From NCBI GenBank assembly GCA_019314185.1, contig JAFCZU010000010.1, positions 1 to 25,387 of the forward strand: a DNA stretch of 25,387 nucleotides, given 5' to 3'. The first letter of the stretch is position 1; every line of letters starts with the position of its first letter. The translations under genes and the position numbers were made by a program. The notes beneath the pieces are model-generated. The model ran no database searches, was not told the DNA's origin, and was given only the letters and a program-made list of their open reading frames with translations. Below are positions 1 through 7,787 of this stretch, piece after piece. The DNA is from Deltaproteobacteria bacterium (GTDB lineage: Bacteria; Desulfobacterota; Desulfobacteria; Desulfobacterales; ETH-SRB1).

Positions 1-14
1 TGGAGGAAAAAATT

Positions 15-788
15 ATGGAGTTAAACGAAATTACAATAACCAAAGCAATAGTTGAACGCTTTTCGCAAAAATTTCTGGAATATACTGAGGTTGACACAGC
101 CATAGTAGGTGCAGGTCCATCCGGTCTGGTAGCAGCATACTTTTTGGCAAAGGCCGGCAAAAAAGTGGCGATATTTGAGCGTAAATTGAGCATCGGCGGC
201 GGCATGTGGGGCGGTGGCATGATGTTCAATGAAATAGTGGTGCAAGAGGAAGGCAAAGAGATACTTGATATATTTAATATCAATACCAGAGAATATAAAC
301 CCGGCTACTATACTGCGGATGCTGTTGAATCGATCACGACCATTGCTTCATATGCGACCAAAGCCGGAGCAAAGGTTTTTAATTGCATGAGTGTTGAAGA
401 TGTCATGATCCGCGAGAATCGTGTTGCAGGTCTTGTTATTACCTGGTCGCCGGTTGAATCGGCCGGTCTTCATGTGGATCCTCTTACCATCAGAGCAGGA
501 AATATCATTGATACAACCGGACATGCTAATGAGGTGCTTCGTGTGATTGAACGGAAAGCAGATATGAAATTAAACACGAAAACCGGAAAGGTAATGGGCG
601 AGCGTTCTCTTTGGGCCGACAAGGCGGAAAGGCTTACGATTGAAAATACAAAAGAGATTTGCCCCGGAGTCTTTGTAGCCGGGATGTCCGCTAATGCTGC
701 TTTTGGCGGTCCAAGAATGGGACCAGTCTTCGGTGGAATGCTTCTTTCCGGCAAGAAGGTGGCGGAACTTATTGTTGCAGAAAATTAG
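15..788 (+). CDS. thi4: Thiamine thiazole synthase, Thi4 family (sulfide-using type)
   Basis: This 257-residue protein makes the adenylated thiazole precursor of thiamin from NAD and glycine. The N-terminal dinucleotide-binding motif VGAGPSG is at residues 31-37 and is followed by the acidic end of strand 2 (FERK). The glycine-rich run GGGMWGGG (61-68) and the C-terminal [13 protein letters not shown] are family hallmarks. In yeast Thi4 a cysteine just before M-D-P gives up its sulfur in a single-turnover reaction. Here the matching site is His153 in the segment LHVDP, as in the catalytic methanogen enzymes that use free sulfide. That fits a sulfide-producing anaerobe. The start is supported by TGGAGG at positions 1-6. 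The gene is probably functionally paired with thiC downstream. The family call is very secure; the sulfide chemistry is inferred from His153. Confidence 0.95.
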   Translation: MELNEITITKAIVERFSQKFLEYTEVDTAIVGAGPSGLVAAYFLAKAGKKVAIFERKLSIGGGMWGGGMMFNEIVVQEEGKEILDIFNINTREYKPGYYTADAVESITTIASYATKAGAKVFNCMSVEDVMIRENRVAGLVITWSPVESAGLHVDPLTIRAGNIIDTTGHANEVLRVIERKADMKLNTKTGKVMGERSLWADKAERLTIENTKEICPGVFVAGMSANAAFGGPRMGPVFGGMLLSGKKVAELIVAEN

Positions 789-803
789 AATAGATAGAAC
801 ATG

Positions 804-876
804 AGTGCCTAAAGTGAGCTAAAGTATATTAAAGTGCCTAAAGTTAAGGAATGTCGGCATTTTATATATTCCTTAA
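804..876. repeat. Direct 12-mer repeat followed by a 9-bp hairpin after thi4
   Basis: The 12-mer AGTGCCTAAAGT occurs at 804-815 and again at 833-844, with further TAAAGT copies between them. The second copy runs into a perfect 9-bp inverted repeat: TTAAGGAAT at 844-852 and ATTCCTTAA at 868-876, with a 15-nt loop. The hairpin lacks a U-tract, so it is a weak candidate for a thi4 terminator. It looks more like a dispersed intergenic repeat. No THI-box (TPP riboswitch) motif is visible between thi4 and thiC. Confidence 0.6.
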
Positions 877-924
877 GCCATTAATGCAGGAAGAGGGCAA
901 CCTCCTGTAGTTTTGGATTATAAT

Positions 925-1056
925 TGATGGTTTCGTAAAAAGTCAAAAAACGCTGGTTGCGAAATGTGTTAACTGCTTGATATGATAATTAAATATTTTG
1001 TCTTAACACTTAACACTTAATACTTAATACGAATTCGACTTTTCACGAATTCATCA
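925..1056. repeat. MITE-like element with about 20-bp terminal inverted repeats
   Basis: The left arm (925-944, TGATGGTTTCGTAAAAAGTC) and the right arm (1037-1056, GACTTTTCACGAATTCATCA) are inverted copies matching at about 17 of 20 positions. They enclose some 92 bp with no open reading frame. Inside, next to the right arm, is a heptamer array at 1003-1030: TTAACAC twice, then TTAATAC twice. The element ends only 21 bp before the thiC start. Its size, terminal inverted repeats and lack of coding content resemble a MITE, but no clear target-site duplication is visible. Confidence 0.55.
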
Positions 1057-1077
1057 TAACTAAGAGGTTTATAAAAT

Positions 1078-2352
1078 ATGACTCAATTAGAAACAGCACG
1101 TAAAAATAAAATATCAGAGGAAATGAAGATATGCGCTGAGTACGAAGGCGTTAAGCCGGAATTTATCCGCAAGGGTGTTGAGGACGGCAACATTGTAGTG
1201 GTAAGGAATAAAAAGCATACATCTGTTTTACCTCTCGCTATAGGAAAAGGGCTCAAAACAAAGGTCAATGCTAATATCGGAACCTCAAAAGATCGAAGCG
1301 ATATTGAGTTAGAGCTCAGAAAAGTAAAAGTATGCGTTGCTGCCAAAGCAGATACAATTATGGATCTTTCTACCGGCGGAGATATCAGAGCAATAAGAAA
1401 AGCAATTATCAGCCAGTCGTCTCTGATAATCGGAACTGTTCCGATATATCAAGCCGCTGCCAATACGCTCACTGCTAAAAAAGCTATTGTGGAAATGAGT
1501 GCAGATGACATGTTTGACGTCATAAAAGAGCATGGCGAAGATGGCGTGGATTTTATTACCGTTCATTGTGGCGTAACAAAGAGAAGTGTCGGCTGTATAA
1601 AAGATGAAGGCCGTCTCCTGGGCATTGTCAGCAGAGGAGGTACTTTTTTGTCAAAATGGATGGAATATAACAAAAAGGAAAATCCACTTTATGAACAATA
1701 CGACAGGCTGCTTAAAATAGCCTCTTCTTATGACATGGTTCTCAGCCTTGGTGACGGCCTGAGACCAGGCTGTATTGCCGATGCTACAGACAGTGGACAG
1801 GTACAAGAGCTTATTCTGCTTGGCGAGCTCACAAAAAGAGCAAGAGACTATGGGGTTCAGGTTATGATAGAAGGTCCGGGACACGTTCCAATAAAAGAGA
1901 TACAGGCTAATGTTGAACTGGAAAAAAGTCTCTGCCATGGAGCGCCATTCTATGTACTTGGCCCTCTTCCCACAGACATAGCGCCCGGTTATGATCACAT
2001 TACGGCAGCTATCGGAGGAGCCATTGCCGGATCAGCAGGCGCGGACTTTCTCTGTTATGTCACCCCGTCAGAACACCTGAGACTTCCGACTATAGAGGAT
2101 GTCAAGGAAGGCATCATAGCATCAAGAATTGCCGCTCATATTGCAGATATTGCCAAGGGGGTTCCAGGGGCGCTTGAAAAAGATCTGCTGATGGCAAAGT
2201 ACAGAAATGAATTTAACTGGGAAGAACAGGTAAACATGTCCATTGATCCTGATAAAGCAGGGGCGCTCCTGGAAACCAGTGAAAGCGCAAGTAAAGAGGG
2301 ATGTACCATGTGTGGGGATTTGTGTGCGATCAAGCTTGGGAAAAAGAGATAA
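1078..2352 (+). CDS. thiC: Phosphomethylpyrimidine synthase ThiC, short form
   Basis: A 424-residue radical-SAM enzyme of the ThiC family, which rearranges aminoimidazole ribotide into the HMP-phosphate half of thiamin. Family blocks in order are VNANIGTS (63-70), MDLSTGGD (95-102), GTVPIYQA (119-126), SRGGTF (185-190), SLGDGLRPGC (223-232), EGPGHVP (265-271) and GAPFYVLGPL (288-297). The C-terminal iron-sulfur ligands are Cys409, Cys412 and Cys416. Their CX2CX3C spacing is one residue tighter than the CX2CX4C of the long E. coli form; I recall this from the short anaerobe clade. The N-terminal extension of long ThiC is absent. AGAGG sits about 10 nt before the ATG. The main alternative is the paralog BzaF (5-hydroxybenzimidazole synthase), but the neighbouring thi4 favours ThiC. 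Confidence 0.9.
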   Translation: MTQLETARKNKISEEMKICAEYEGVKPEFIRKGVEDGNIVVVRNKKHTSVLPLAIGKGLKTKVNANIGTSKDRSDIELELRKVKVCVAAKADTIMDLSTGGDIRAIRKAIISQSSLIIGTVPIYQAAANTLTAKKAIVEMSADDMFDVIKEHGEDGVDFITVHCGVTKRSVGCIKDEGRLLGIVSRGGTFLSKWMEYNKKENPLYEQYDRLLKIASSYDMVLSLGDGLRPGCIADATDSGQVQELILLGELTKRARDYGVQVMIEGPGHVPIKEIQANVELEKSLCHGAPFYVLGPLPTDIAPGYDHITAAIGGAIAGSAGADFLCYVTPSEHLRLPTIEDVKEGIIASRIAAHIADIAKGVPGALEKDLLMAKYRNEFNWEEQVNMSIDPDKAGALLETSESASKEGCTMCGDLCAIKLGKKR

Positions 2353-2593
2353 TTAACTATTCTTCAGCCTGCGGCCTGCAGCTTTCAAGCTAACAACCTG
2401 AACAGTTAGAATTTCTGGTAACCGTTCACGACTTGAAACTTGAAATTAGAAAGTAGAAATTGATGAGAGACGGTTGCGAGAACTTATTAGAAAAAAAGTT
2501 CTTATCTGAGTCAAACGCAACAAAATGCAAAGCAATAGTTAATAAACTTGACCCAAGATTGAATACATTCATCTTTCCAAGTTTCGTAAACGC
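2353..2593. repeat. Convergent spacer with two degenerate heptamer arrays
   Basis: This is the gap between the 3' ends of thiC and the K+ channel gene. It holds two degenerate 4 x 7 nt arrays. At 2362-2389 the units are CTTCAGC, CTGCGGC, CTGCAGC and TTTCAAG. At 2432-2459 they are CTTGAAA twice, then TTAGAAA and GTAGAAA. A weak hairpin GAACTT / AAGTTC (about 2479-2500) could serve as a terminator for either gene. I see no credible gene; the plus-strand reading frame starting at 2460 is antisense to the channel gene over most of its length. Confidence 0.55.
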
Positions 2594-3601
2594 TTACAAT
2601 AACTTCTTCGCTTTGACGATATTATCAACTTCTCCCATTACTATCAGAGTGATTCCCTCTTTAAGAACCATTGAAGGAGAAGGATTGAATTTAATTTCTC
2701 CCTTATATTGCCTTACTCCAAGAATAAGCAGACCAAATTTGTCTTTTATTCCTGACTCACCGATCTTTTTTCCCAAAGCAGCGCTTTCCCCTGAAATAGT
2801 TATTTGATGAATTCTTAAATGAGTCCCCTTACTGCGAAGCATACTGTCAAGAAAATCAACGGCTGCGGGACGAATCATTTCAGACGCCATGCGGAGCGCA
2901 CCGATAACATTCGGTGATACAACACTATTTGCTCCGGCCTTTTTGAGTTTAGACCACAGTTTCTGATCTGTCATTCTGCTTATTATTCGTATTTTCTTAT
3001 TGAGCATTCTTGCTGTCATTGTAATATAAAGGTTGTCCTTATCCGAAGGCAGAGCGATGATGATTCCCGCTGCTCTTTCAATTCCGGCTGCCAAAAGATT
3101 CTGATCATCTGTAGCGTCCCCTTTTACATAGAGCAAATTTTCTGCCTGGCTGCACCGCTCTATATTCTTTTCATCAAACTCTATTAAAACAACCTGCTCA
3201 CGGTTTTTGATAAGTTCTTCAAGAAGAGGAGAGCCTGTTTCGCCGCCGCCGCATACGATATAATGATTATTTAACTTCTTTATTTGTTTATCCATCTGTT
3301 TTTGCCTCAATATTCCGGTGATATCCCCCTCAACCAATAATGCCGTCATGCTGCTTATGCCATAAAGCAAGATCCCCATCCCAAAGGTGATGAGAATCAT
3401 GGTGAATATCTGTGCAGTAGCATTACCTGTAACCTGAAGAACCTCACCATAACCAACGCTGGTTAATGAGATTACCGTCATGAATATACAATCCATGAAC
3501 TTTGGTTTTCCACCAAACAAAATATAATAACCAATACTTCCCGCTAATATTACGAAAAACATGGCGATCAGCACAAGATATAATCTTTTTTTAATATTCA
3601 T
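2594..3601 (-). CDS. Two-TM potassium channel with cytoplasmic RCK (TrkA-N/TrkA-C) domains
   Basis: A 335-residue inner-membrane K+ channel subunit. The first transmembrane helix is about 8-29. It is followed by a pore helix and a selectivity filter TSVGYGE (47-53), a variant of TVGYGD. The second helix is about 65-90. A TrkA-N (RCK) domain follows, with HYIVCGGGETG (113-123) as the Rossmann nucleotide loop and a typical acidic strand end at Glu141. A TrkA-C-like domain fills roughly 250-335. The layout matches MthK/Kch-type channels gated by a ligand at the RCK ring. The gene lies 37 bp after iorB on the same strand, so co-transcription is possible, but no functional link is evident. The Shine-Dalgarno sequence is weak, and the nearest upstream gene boundary leaves little room for another start. 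Confidence 0.9.
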   Translation of the reverse strand: MNIKKRLYLVLIAMFFVILAGSIGYYILFGGKPKFMDCIFMTVISLTSVGYGEVLQVTGNATAQIFTMILITFGMGILLYGISSMTALLVEGDITGILRQKQMDKQIKKLNNHYIVCGGGETGSPLLEELIKNREQVVLIEFDEKNIERCSQAENLLYVKGDATDDQNLLAAGIERAAGIIIALPSDKDNLYITMTARMLNKKIRIISRMTDQKLWSKLKKAGANSVVSPNVIGALRMASEMIRPAAVDFLDSMLRSKGTHLRIHQITISGESAALGKKIGESGIKDKFGLLILGVRQYKGEIKFNPSPSMVLKEGITLIVMGEVDNIVKAKKLL

Positions 3602-3638
3602 AGAAAAATTTCAACCAAATTAGTAACTGCTCAGACTA

Positions 3639-4247
3639 TTAGCCTGAGTAGTTGCCCAAGTTTTTTGCGGCGGCAAAACCAAGCTCAAAGGCTTTTAAAT
3701 TAGATTCTACAAAGACTTTTTTTGTTTTTGTCTGTATTGATTCTTTAATGCTGTCTACCGACAGCGGGAGGACGTTTGTTTGAATAAGGGCGCCAAGCAA
3801 GACAATGTTAACCGACAGAATATTACCCGCCTGTTTTGCAAGATCAGCAGCATTAAAGGCAATAAGGCGTTTGGCTTTGGACCGGATCAGATCCTGCAGT
3901 TTGTCCAGATCAGGGTAACCACCTTTTCCAAGAGCCACAGTAAATGGAGGAAGACAGGAAAGATTGGTAATTACAACAGTGTTGGAATTGCATTTATTGA
4001 TGGCCCTGAGCGTTTCAGAGGGTTCAAACCCCACAAGCACATCTGCCTCTCCGTCTGATATTATGCTGCTTTTTGCGCTACCGAATACAACGGCAGATTC
4101 AACCACGCCGCCTCTTTGGGCCATGCCGTGTATTTCACTCATGCGGACAGGGATTTCGGACAAGAGTGCTGCTTCTCCTATAACCTTGGTAGTAAGCAGG
4201 TTTCCCTGTCCACCAACAGCCACAATAATCAATCTTCTTGTATTCAT
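3639..4247 (-). CDS. iorB: Indolepyruvate:ferredoxin oxidoreductase, beta (gamma-domain) subunit
   Basis: This 202-residue protein belongs to the 2-oxoacid:ferredoxin oxidoreductase gamma-domain family. The N-terminal VAVGGQGNLLTTKVIGEAAL and the segment EIHGMAQRGGVVESAVVFG are diagnostic. Length and motifs fit IorB, which partners the large TPP-binding IorA to decarboxylate aryl-pyruvates to aryl-acyl-CoA with ferredoxin reduction. No iorA lies beside it: a small unknown gene is upstream and a K+ channel gene is downstream. The partner must be elsewhere, or the subunit serves another oxidoreductase. AGGAG lies 7 nt before the ATG, giving a secure start. The family call is firm; the substrate is not. 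Confidence 0.85.
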   Translation of the reverse strand: MNTRRLIIVAVGGQGNLLTTKVIGEAALLSEIPVRMSEIHGMAQRGGVVESAVVFGSAKSSIISDGEADVLVGFEPSETLRAINKCNSNTVVITNLSCLPPFTVALGKGGYPDLDKLQDLIRSKAKRLIAFNAADLAKQAGNILSVNIVLLGALIQTNVLPLSVDSIKESIQTKTKKVFVESNLKAFELGFAAAKNLGNYSG

Positions 4248-4321
4248 TATGTTACTCCTGTTTTTCGATACTTGTTTTGCTTCCTGGAATCCTGATTACA
4301 CTTGTATTTGTTTTACTTTAA

Positions 4322-4336
4322 TGCTACTGCGTAGCA
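4322..4336. repeat. Small perfect hairpin
   Basis: TGCTAC (4322-4327) and GTAGCA (4331-4336) form a 6-bp stem with a 3-nt loop, in the 140-bp spacer between the small unknown gene and iorB. It lacks a U-tract on the coding strand. It may be a transcript-processing or repeat-derived hairpin rather than a terminator. Confidence 0.4.
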
Positions 4337-4387
4337 CCTCTTATTGCAAGTTTTTCCTTTGTGGAAAAGCAGAGCAAAATCAACCTC

Positions 4388-4684
4388 CTATTCTTCATCT
4401 TCGGAATAAAATGTAAGATCTGTTTTCGATTTTTTGATAAAGAATTTTAGAAAACCGACTTCTTTTATTTCTTTCAAATTAATTTTGGGACGATCAGCGT
4501 TTTCAGTTAATGCGATTCCCTTTAAATTAGGATTTTGGTGGGTTAAGATGATGGCAATTTTTTCAGCCTCTCGCGAATCCTTTGCTTTTATAAATATCGT
4601 GGCATAAAACCCATACTTTTTGAGTACACCATCAAGATTTAACAGGAAATTTTCTCCATGTAGTTGAACTTTGAATCTTTTCAT
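4388..4684 (-). CDS. Small protein of unknown function
   Basis: A 98-residue soluble protein I do not recognise. It starts MKRFKVQLHGENFLL, with a predicted pattern of alternating strand-forming residues, then a helical stretch rich in Lys, Glu and Ala (about 35-50). It ends in an acidic tail, EDEE. There is no signal peptide, transmembrane helix or cysteine. AGAGGA sits about 5-6 nt before the ATG, which supports a real gene. It lies 140 bp upstream of iorB on the same strand, so the two could share a transcript. Confidence 0.7.
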   Translation of the reverse strand: MKRFKVQLHGENFLLNLDGVLKKYGFYATIFIKAKDSREAEKIAIILTHQNPNLKGIALTENADRPKINLKEIKEVGFLKFFIKKSKTDLTFYSEDEE

Positions 4685-4769
4685 TCAATCCTCTTTGTTG
4701 CAGCGCTTCACCCGCCTGCCTGAAAATATTTAAGTCAAATCAAAAATTTTGCCTGTAAAGTTTCCTTGA

Positions 4770-4793
4770 TTGACAATAACAGTCTTTTTTGAT
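4770..4793 (+). promoter_or_regulatory. Candidate promoter for the 252-residue protein gene
   Basis: A perfect TTGACA (4770-4775) lies in the divergent spacer, facing the plus-strand gene at 4849. The best -10 match about 15-16 nt further on (around GATACC / ATACCT) is poor. It is a candidate only. Confidence 0.25.
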
Positions 4794-4848
4794 ACCTGCA
4801 AATAACAAGTTACCAAAAAATTAGCTTAATCCGAATTCAGGAAAAATT

Positions 4849-5607
4849 ATGGGAAAAAAAAGTAGGTTAAAACAAGAAAAGATAAAAAAGCAATCTAAAA
4901 CAGCAAAGAAACACCCAATGGAAACAAAAATCCATCAGTTTTTATTGAAACGGGATGTTGACCTAAATAACGCCTCCGGACTGTTATATATTGTATCTAT
5001 GATGGCTAACTTTTTAATTTTTCGCTCAATCAAAGAGCACTCCGATCTTCCGAATATTCGACCGGAGGAGGATAAAGCCGATGAAAAACGAATGGAAAAA
5101 TTAGGTCAAGCCCTGTCTTACGAATGTGAAGAACTCAACATTGAATTCCAGGAAATCATGAACGAGCTGGTATTTCCAATGGCGGGCAATACAGCACTTG
5201 TTAAACCGATTCTAAAAAAAATTTACACGCTCCTTGCCTCTATCATCCCTTCCGATAATTTCCGACAAACCACGGAAAGCCAGATCGAAAATCCCGATTT
5301 TTGGGGCGACAGTCTAATGCGCTATGAAGACCACAAAAAAAACTATTTTGAAACAATTAAGGAGCTCTTTGCTCTTGCCTTAAACGTTGTCCAGTATAGT
5401 CTTGACGGCATGGAAATGAAAGAGGTCAGGCATATAAAAAAGCTTGAACAAATCAGGGAAACACATGCGATTGATGCCCATGATTTTCTAAAACTCAGAC
5501 GCAGGGCAACAGAATTTTTTAGAATCGCGTTTGCAACATACCTTGGAATTGAATTCCAACCCCTGAGAGAAGAGGTAGATACAAAAATTCTGCAGCCCGG
5601 CTATTAA
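4849..5607 (+). CDS. Helical protein of unknown function with lysine-rich N-terminus
   Basis: A 252-residue protein I cannot place in a family. The first 22 residues are very basic (MGKKSRLKQEKIKKQSKTAK), which suggests nucleic-acid or membrane-surface contact. The rest looks almost entirely alpha-helical and soluble. A hydrophobic stretch at about 43-58 (SGLLYIVSMMANFLIF) is too mixed to be a confident membrane helix. There is no signal peptide, no obvious catalytic motif, and a single cysteine. Codon use looks like its neighbours, and the length argues for a real gene. It is followed 112 bp later by a receiver-domain gene on the same strand. A link to signalling is possible but unsupported. 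Confidence 0.75.
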   Translation: MGKKSRLKQEKIKKQSKTAKKHPMETKIHQFLLKRDVDLNNASGLLYIVSMMANFLIFRSIKEHSDLPNIRPEEDKADEKRMEKLGQALSYECEELNIEFQEIMNELVFPMAGNTALVKPILKKIYTLLASIIPSDNFRQTTESQIENPDFWGDSLMRYEDHKKNYFETIKELFALALNVVQYSLDGMEMKEVRHIKKLEQIRETHAIDAHDFLKLRRRATEFFRIAFATYLGIEFQPLREEVDTKILQPGY

Positions 5608-5719
5608 ATTAATGTTTTATCTTTATGGAGCCTTTGGGGCTTTCAGCCAAATGACGTAATTTTATTTTCTGTTTTGAAATTGGTTCCTTCTAATGAAAAC
5701 CGAAACGAGGTACTTCATT

Positions 5720-6118
5720 ATGATAACAGGTAAAATACTCATTGTTGACGATGAACCCTCCATTCGTCAGTTCTTTGACGATGTGCTGACAAAGAAGGGC
5801 TACGAAGTGATGTTGGCACAAAACGCAAGAGAAGCGCTGAAAGCGCTTGAAAAAGACGATATCAACATCATATTCCTCGATCTCAAGCTCTTTGGGGTAA
5901 ATGGAATAGAACTCTGTCGCCAGATAAAGGCATTGAAACCTCTTTCTATTATATATGCCATAACAGGATGGGCGGCACTTTTTGAAATTAAAGAGTGCCG
6001 GAATGCGGGCTTTGACGACTGTTTCATGAAACCGGTTTCCGTTGACAGAATCTATAAGGCAGCTAACGATGCTTTTGAAAAACTGGACAGATGGACAAAC
6101 CGTTACGGCAAAGCCTGA
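5720..6118 (+). CDS. Stand-alone response-regulator receiver domain protein
   Basis: A single CheY-like receiver domain with no output domain. Numbered from the ATG chosen here (132 residues), the acidic pair is Asp10-Asp11 in LIVDDEPS, the phospho-acceptor is Asp54 in FLDLKL, the switch Thr is Thr82, and the conserved Lys is Lys104 in MKP. An ATG 27 nt upstream would add nine residues, but it has no Shine-Dalgarno sequence. The ATG at 5720 has ACGAGG 9 nt before it. No histidine kinase is adjacent, so this is an orphan receiver, probably acting by protein-protein contact or in a phosphorelay. Family assignment is secure; the pathway is unknown. Confidence 0.88.
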   Translation: MITGKILIVDDEPSIRQFFDDVLTKKGYEVMLAQNAREALKALEKDDINIIFLDLKLFGVNGIELCRQIKALKPLSIIYAITGWAALFEIKECRNAGFDDCFMKPVSVDRIYKAANDAFEKLDRWTNRYGKA

Positions 6119-6323
6119 TCGGTTGAATCCCCGCAAGTTCTGTTTTATATGGAAGAAATTTTTGCAAAGATCTCACAAAGACTATCTCAAAGTAAGCGAA
6201 AAGCGCCTGTAAACCGCCAGACTGAATCCTGCGCCAAAGAATGTGCCGGCACTTGTTTTTTTGCATAAAGACCCGGGTTGTATTGATATGCAAGCAATGG
6301 CAGGTTTTATATCATCTATATTT

Positions 6324-7787
6324 TCAAAGCTTTTGTTTTGATTGATTATCTGTATTAAATACCAGGCTCCTGCGTTTCAAAATATCATAATAAATCATTA
6401 TCTGCTTAACATAATTAATCGGTTCTTTTCCCCTGCAGTATCCGTATTTGGCCTTTTTATAATATTGATGACTTTCTAAAAGAGGCAGGGTTATTACAAG
6501 GGAAGACCATTTATTCGGATCCAACCCCATTTCTCTTGCAAGATTACGCGCATCCAACATATGCCCCTGGCCAACATTGTAGGTAGCAAGAGCTATAAAA
6601 AATCTGTCCCAACCATAAGCTTTATTAAAATAATTATATAACATTCTTAAATGCTGTACTCCGGCATTAATGTTTTGTTCCGGATCAAAAATGTCATTCA
6701 CGCCAAGGCTTTCAGCGGTTGAATGAGCTAACTGCATAAGACCATAAGCTCCTGCAAAACTTGTTGCCTCAGGATCAAAATGAGACTCCTGATATATTTG
6801 AGAAGCTATCAGCCTCCAGTCAAAATCATATTTTTTCGCTGCCTTTTGAATAATCGAGACATACAGTGGCAGTCTGGTAGCGAGTCTCCTGTGGTATGCT
6901 CTGAAATCAACATAATCAAACAGGTCAATATCAGCATAATATTTATTGTAAATTTTGGTAAACTCACCGTTTTCTTTAATGGTATTAAAAAAATTATTAA
7001 TATGTTTAAGAAGTTTATGCGCATTTGCGTTTACTGCCCAAGCAAGCTGCTCCCTTTCGCTTATTGAGCATGCAAGAACGGCCGAGGGATAATATCTACG
7101 GTTTAACAAAGCAATATTTTTGTCTGCAACAGTCACCTCAATAGCTTTCTCTGCCACTTGTTGAATCAGTTCCTCGGCAGGTGTATTGTCTTGCGGCTCA
7201 ATCGTGAGCGCTATTCCCTCTCTTTTGAGTACTTCAAGCTGTTCCTGATAGGATGTTCCCTTTTTTACATGAACAGTTTTACCAGCAAGATCTTCTGCTT
7301 TTTTAATATCCCTGTTGTCGCGGTGAACGATAATATATTGCTGAGTTGCCATGTATTCACTGGAAAAAACAACCTGCTTTTCCCTTTTTGGTGTAATGGT
7401 CATACTGGCAGCAATTAATTCTCCTCTGCCATCCATTAAAGCCGAAATCATCTCATCCCATTTCTCGGCAATTATTATTTCCAGTTTCACTCCAAGATAA
7501 TCTGCAAAAGCTTTTGCAAGATCATATTCAAAGCCCATGGACTGGTCCCGATATACATAATAACAATGCGAATTATTGCGGGTAATAACCCTGATTTTGC
7601 CGGTTTTCAGGATGTTATCAAGAATGACAGTTCTGGAAGTAAACTGATAAACAAACAAAACGCATATAGAGATATATACTATGCTGACAAACAGACAAAC
7701 CAAACAATTACGAGTTTTGTTTAATAAGTTGTAAAGTAGGCCCCAAATCAAAGACAATTTTCTCCTAATAATCGCGGCAAAAAACAC
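6324..7787 (-). CDS. mltF: Membrane-bound lytic murein transglycosylase F (SBP_bac_3 + SLT)
   Basis: A 487-residue cell-wall enzyme that cleaves the MurNAc-GlcNAc bond of peptidoglycan to give 1,6-anhydroMurNAc ends. A transmembrane anchor (about 27-47) is followed by a periplasmic solute-binding-like domain (about 56-285, including GFEYDLAKAFADYLGV). The C-terminal SLT domain starts at about 312. Its catalytic Glu334 is in QESHFDP, followed by AYGLMQLA (347-354) and ATYNVGQGH (401-409). This domain order is that of E. coli MltF, where the binding-like domain regulates activity. The start is uncertain: the ATG has no clear Shine-Dalgarno sequence and the first 25 residues are unusual, so an internal TTG near residue 20 is possible. 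It is transcribed alone, tail to tail with the receiver gene. Confidence 0.9.
   Translation of the reverse strand: MFFAAIIRRKLSLIWGLLYNLLNKTRNCLVCLFVSIVYISICVLFVYQFTSRTVILDNILKTGKIRVITRNNSHCYYVYRDQSMGFEYDLAKAFADYLGVKLEIIIAEKWDEMISALMDGRGELIAASMTITPKREKQVVFSSEYMATQQYIIVHRDNRDIKKAEDLAGKTVHVKKGTSYQEQLEVLKREGIALTIEPQDNTPAEELIQQVAEKAIEVTVADKNIALLNRRYYPSAVLACSISEREQLAWAVNANAHKLLKHINNFFNTIKENGEFTKIYNKYYADIDLFDYVDFRAYHRRLATRLPLYVSIIQKAAKKYDFDWRLIASQIYQESHFDPEATSFAGAYGLMQLAHSTAESLGVNDIFDPEQNINAGVQHLRMLYNYFNKAYGWDRFFIALATYNVGQGHMLDARNLAREMGLDPNKWSSLVITLPLLESHQYYKKAKYGYCRGKEPINYVKQIMIYYDILKRRSLVFNTDNQSKQKL

Noticed and set aside
1003..1030. CRISPR array or phase-variable coding repeat
   Set aside because: Units are 7 nt with no spacers and lie in non-coding sequence, so neither applies.
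789..1077. TPP riboswitch before thiC
   Set aside because: I looked for the CTGAGA and ACC-TGATCTGG type THI-box segments and found none; the gap is filled by repeats. One could still precede thi4, outside the window.
2460..2807. A 115-codon plus-strand open frame at the end of the K+ channel gene
   Set aside because: Most of it is antisense to the channel's RCK C-terminal region; no ribosome binding site or recognisable domain.
3439..3465. Non-functional K+ channel filter
   Set aside because: SVGYGE keeps the essential GYG; Glu in place of Asp after it is a tolerated variant in prokaryotic channels.
6223..6265. Terminator between the receiver gene and mltF
   Set aside because: GTGCCGGCAC followed by a T-run was considered, but the palindrome leaves only a 3-bp stem once a loop is allowed.
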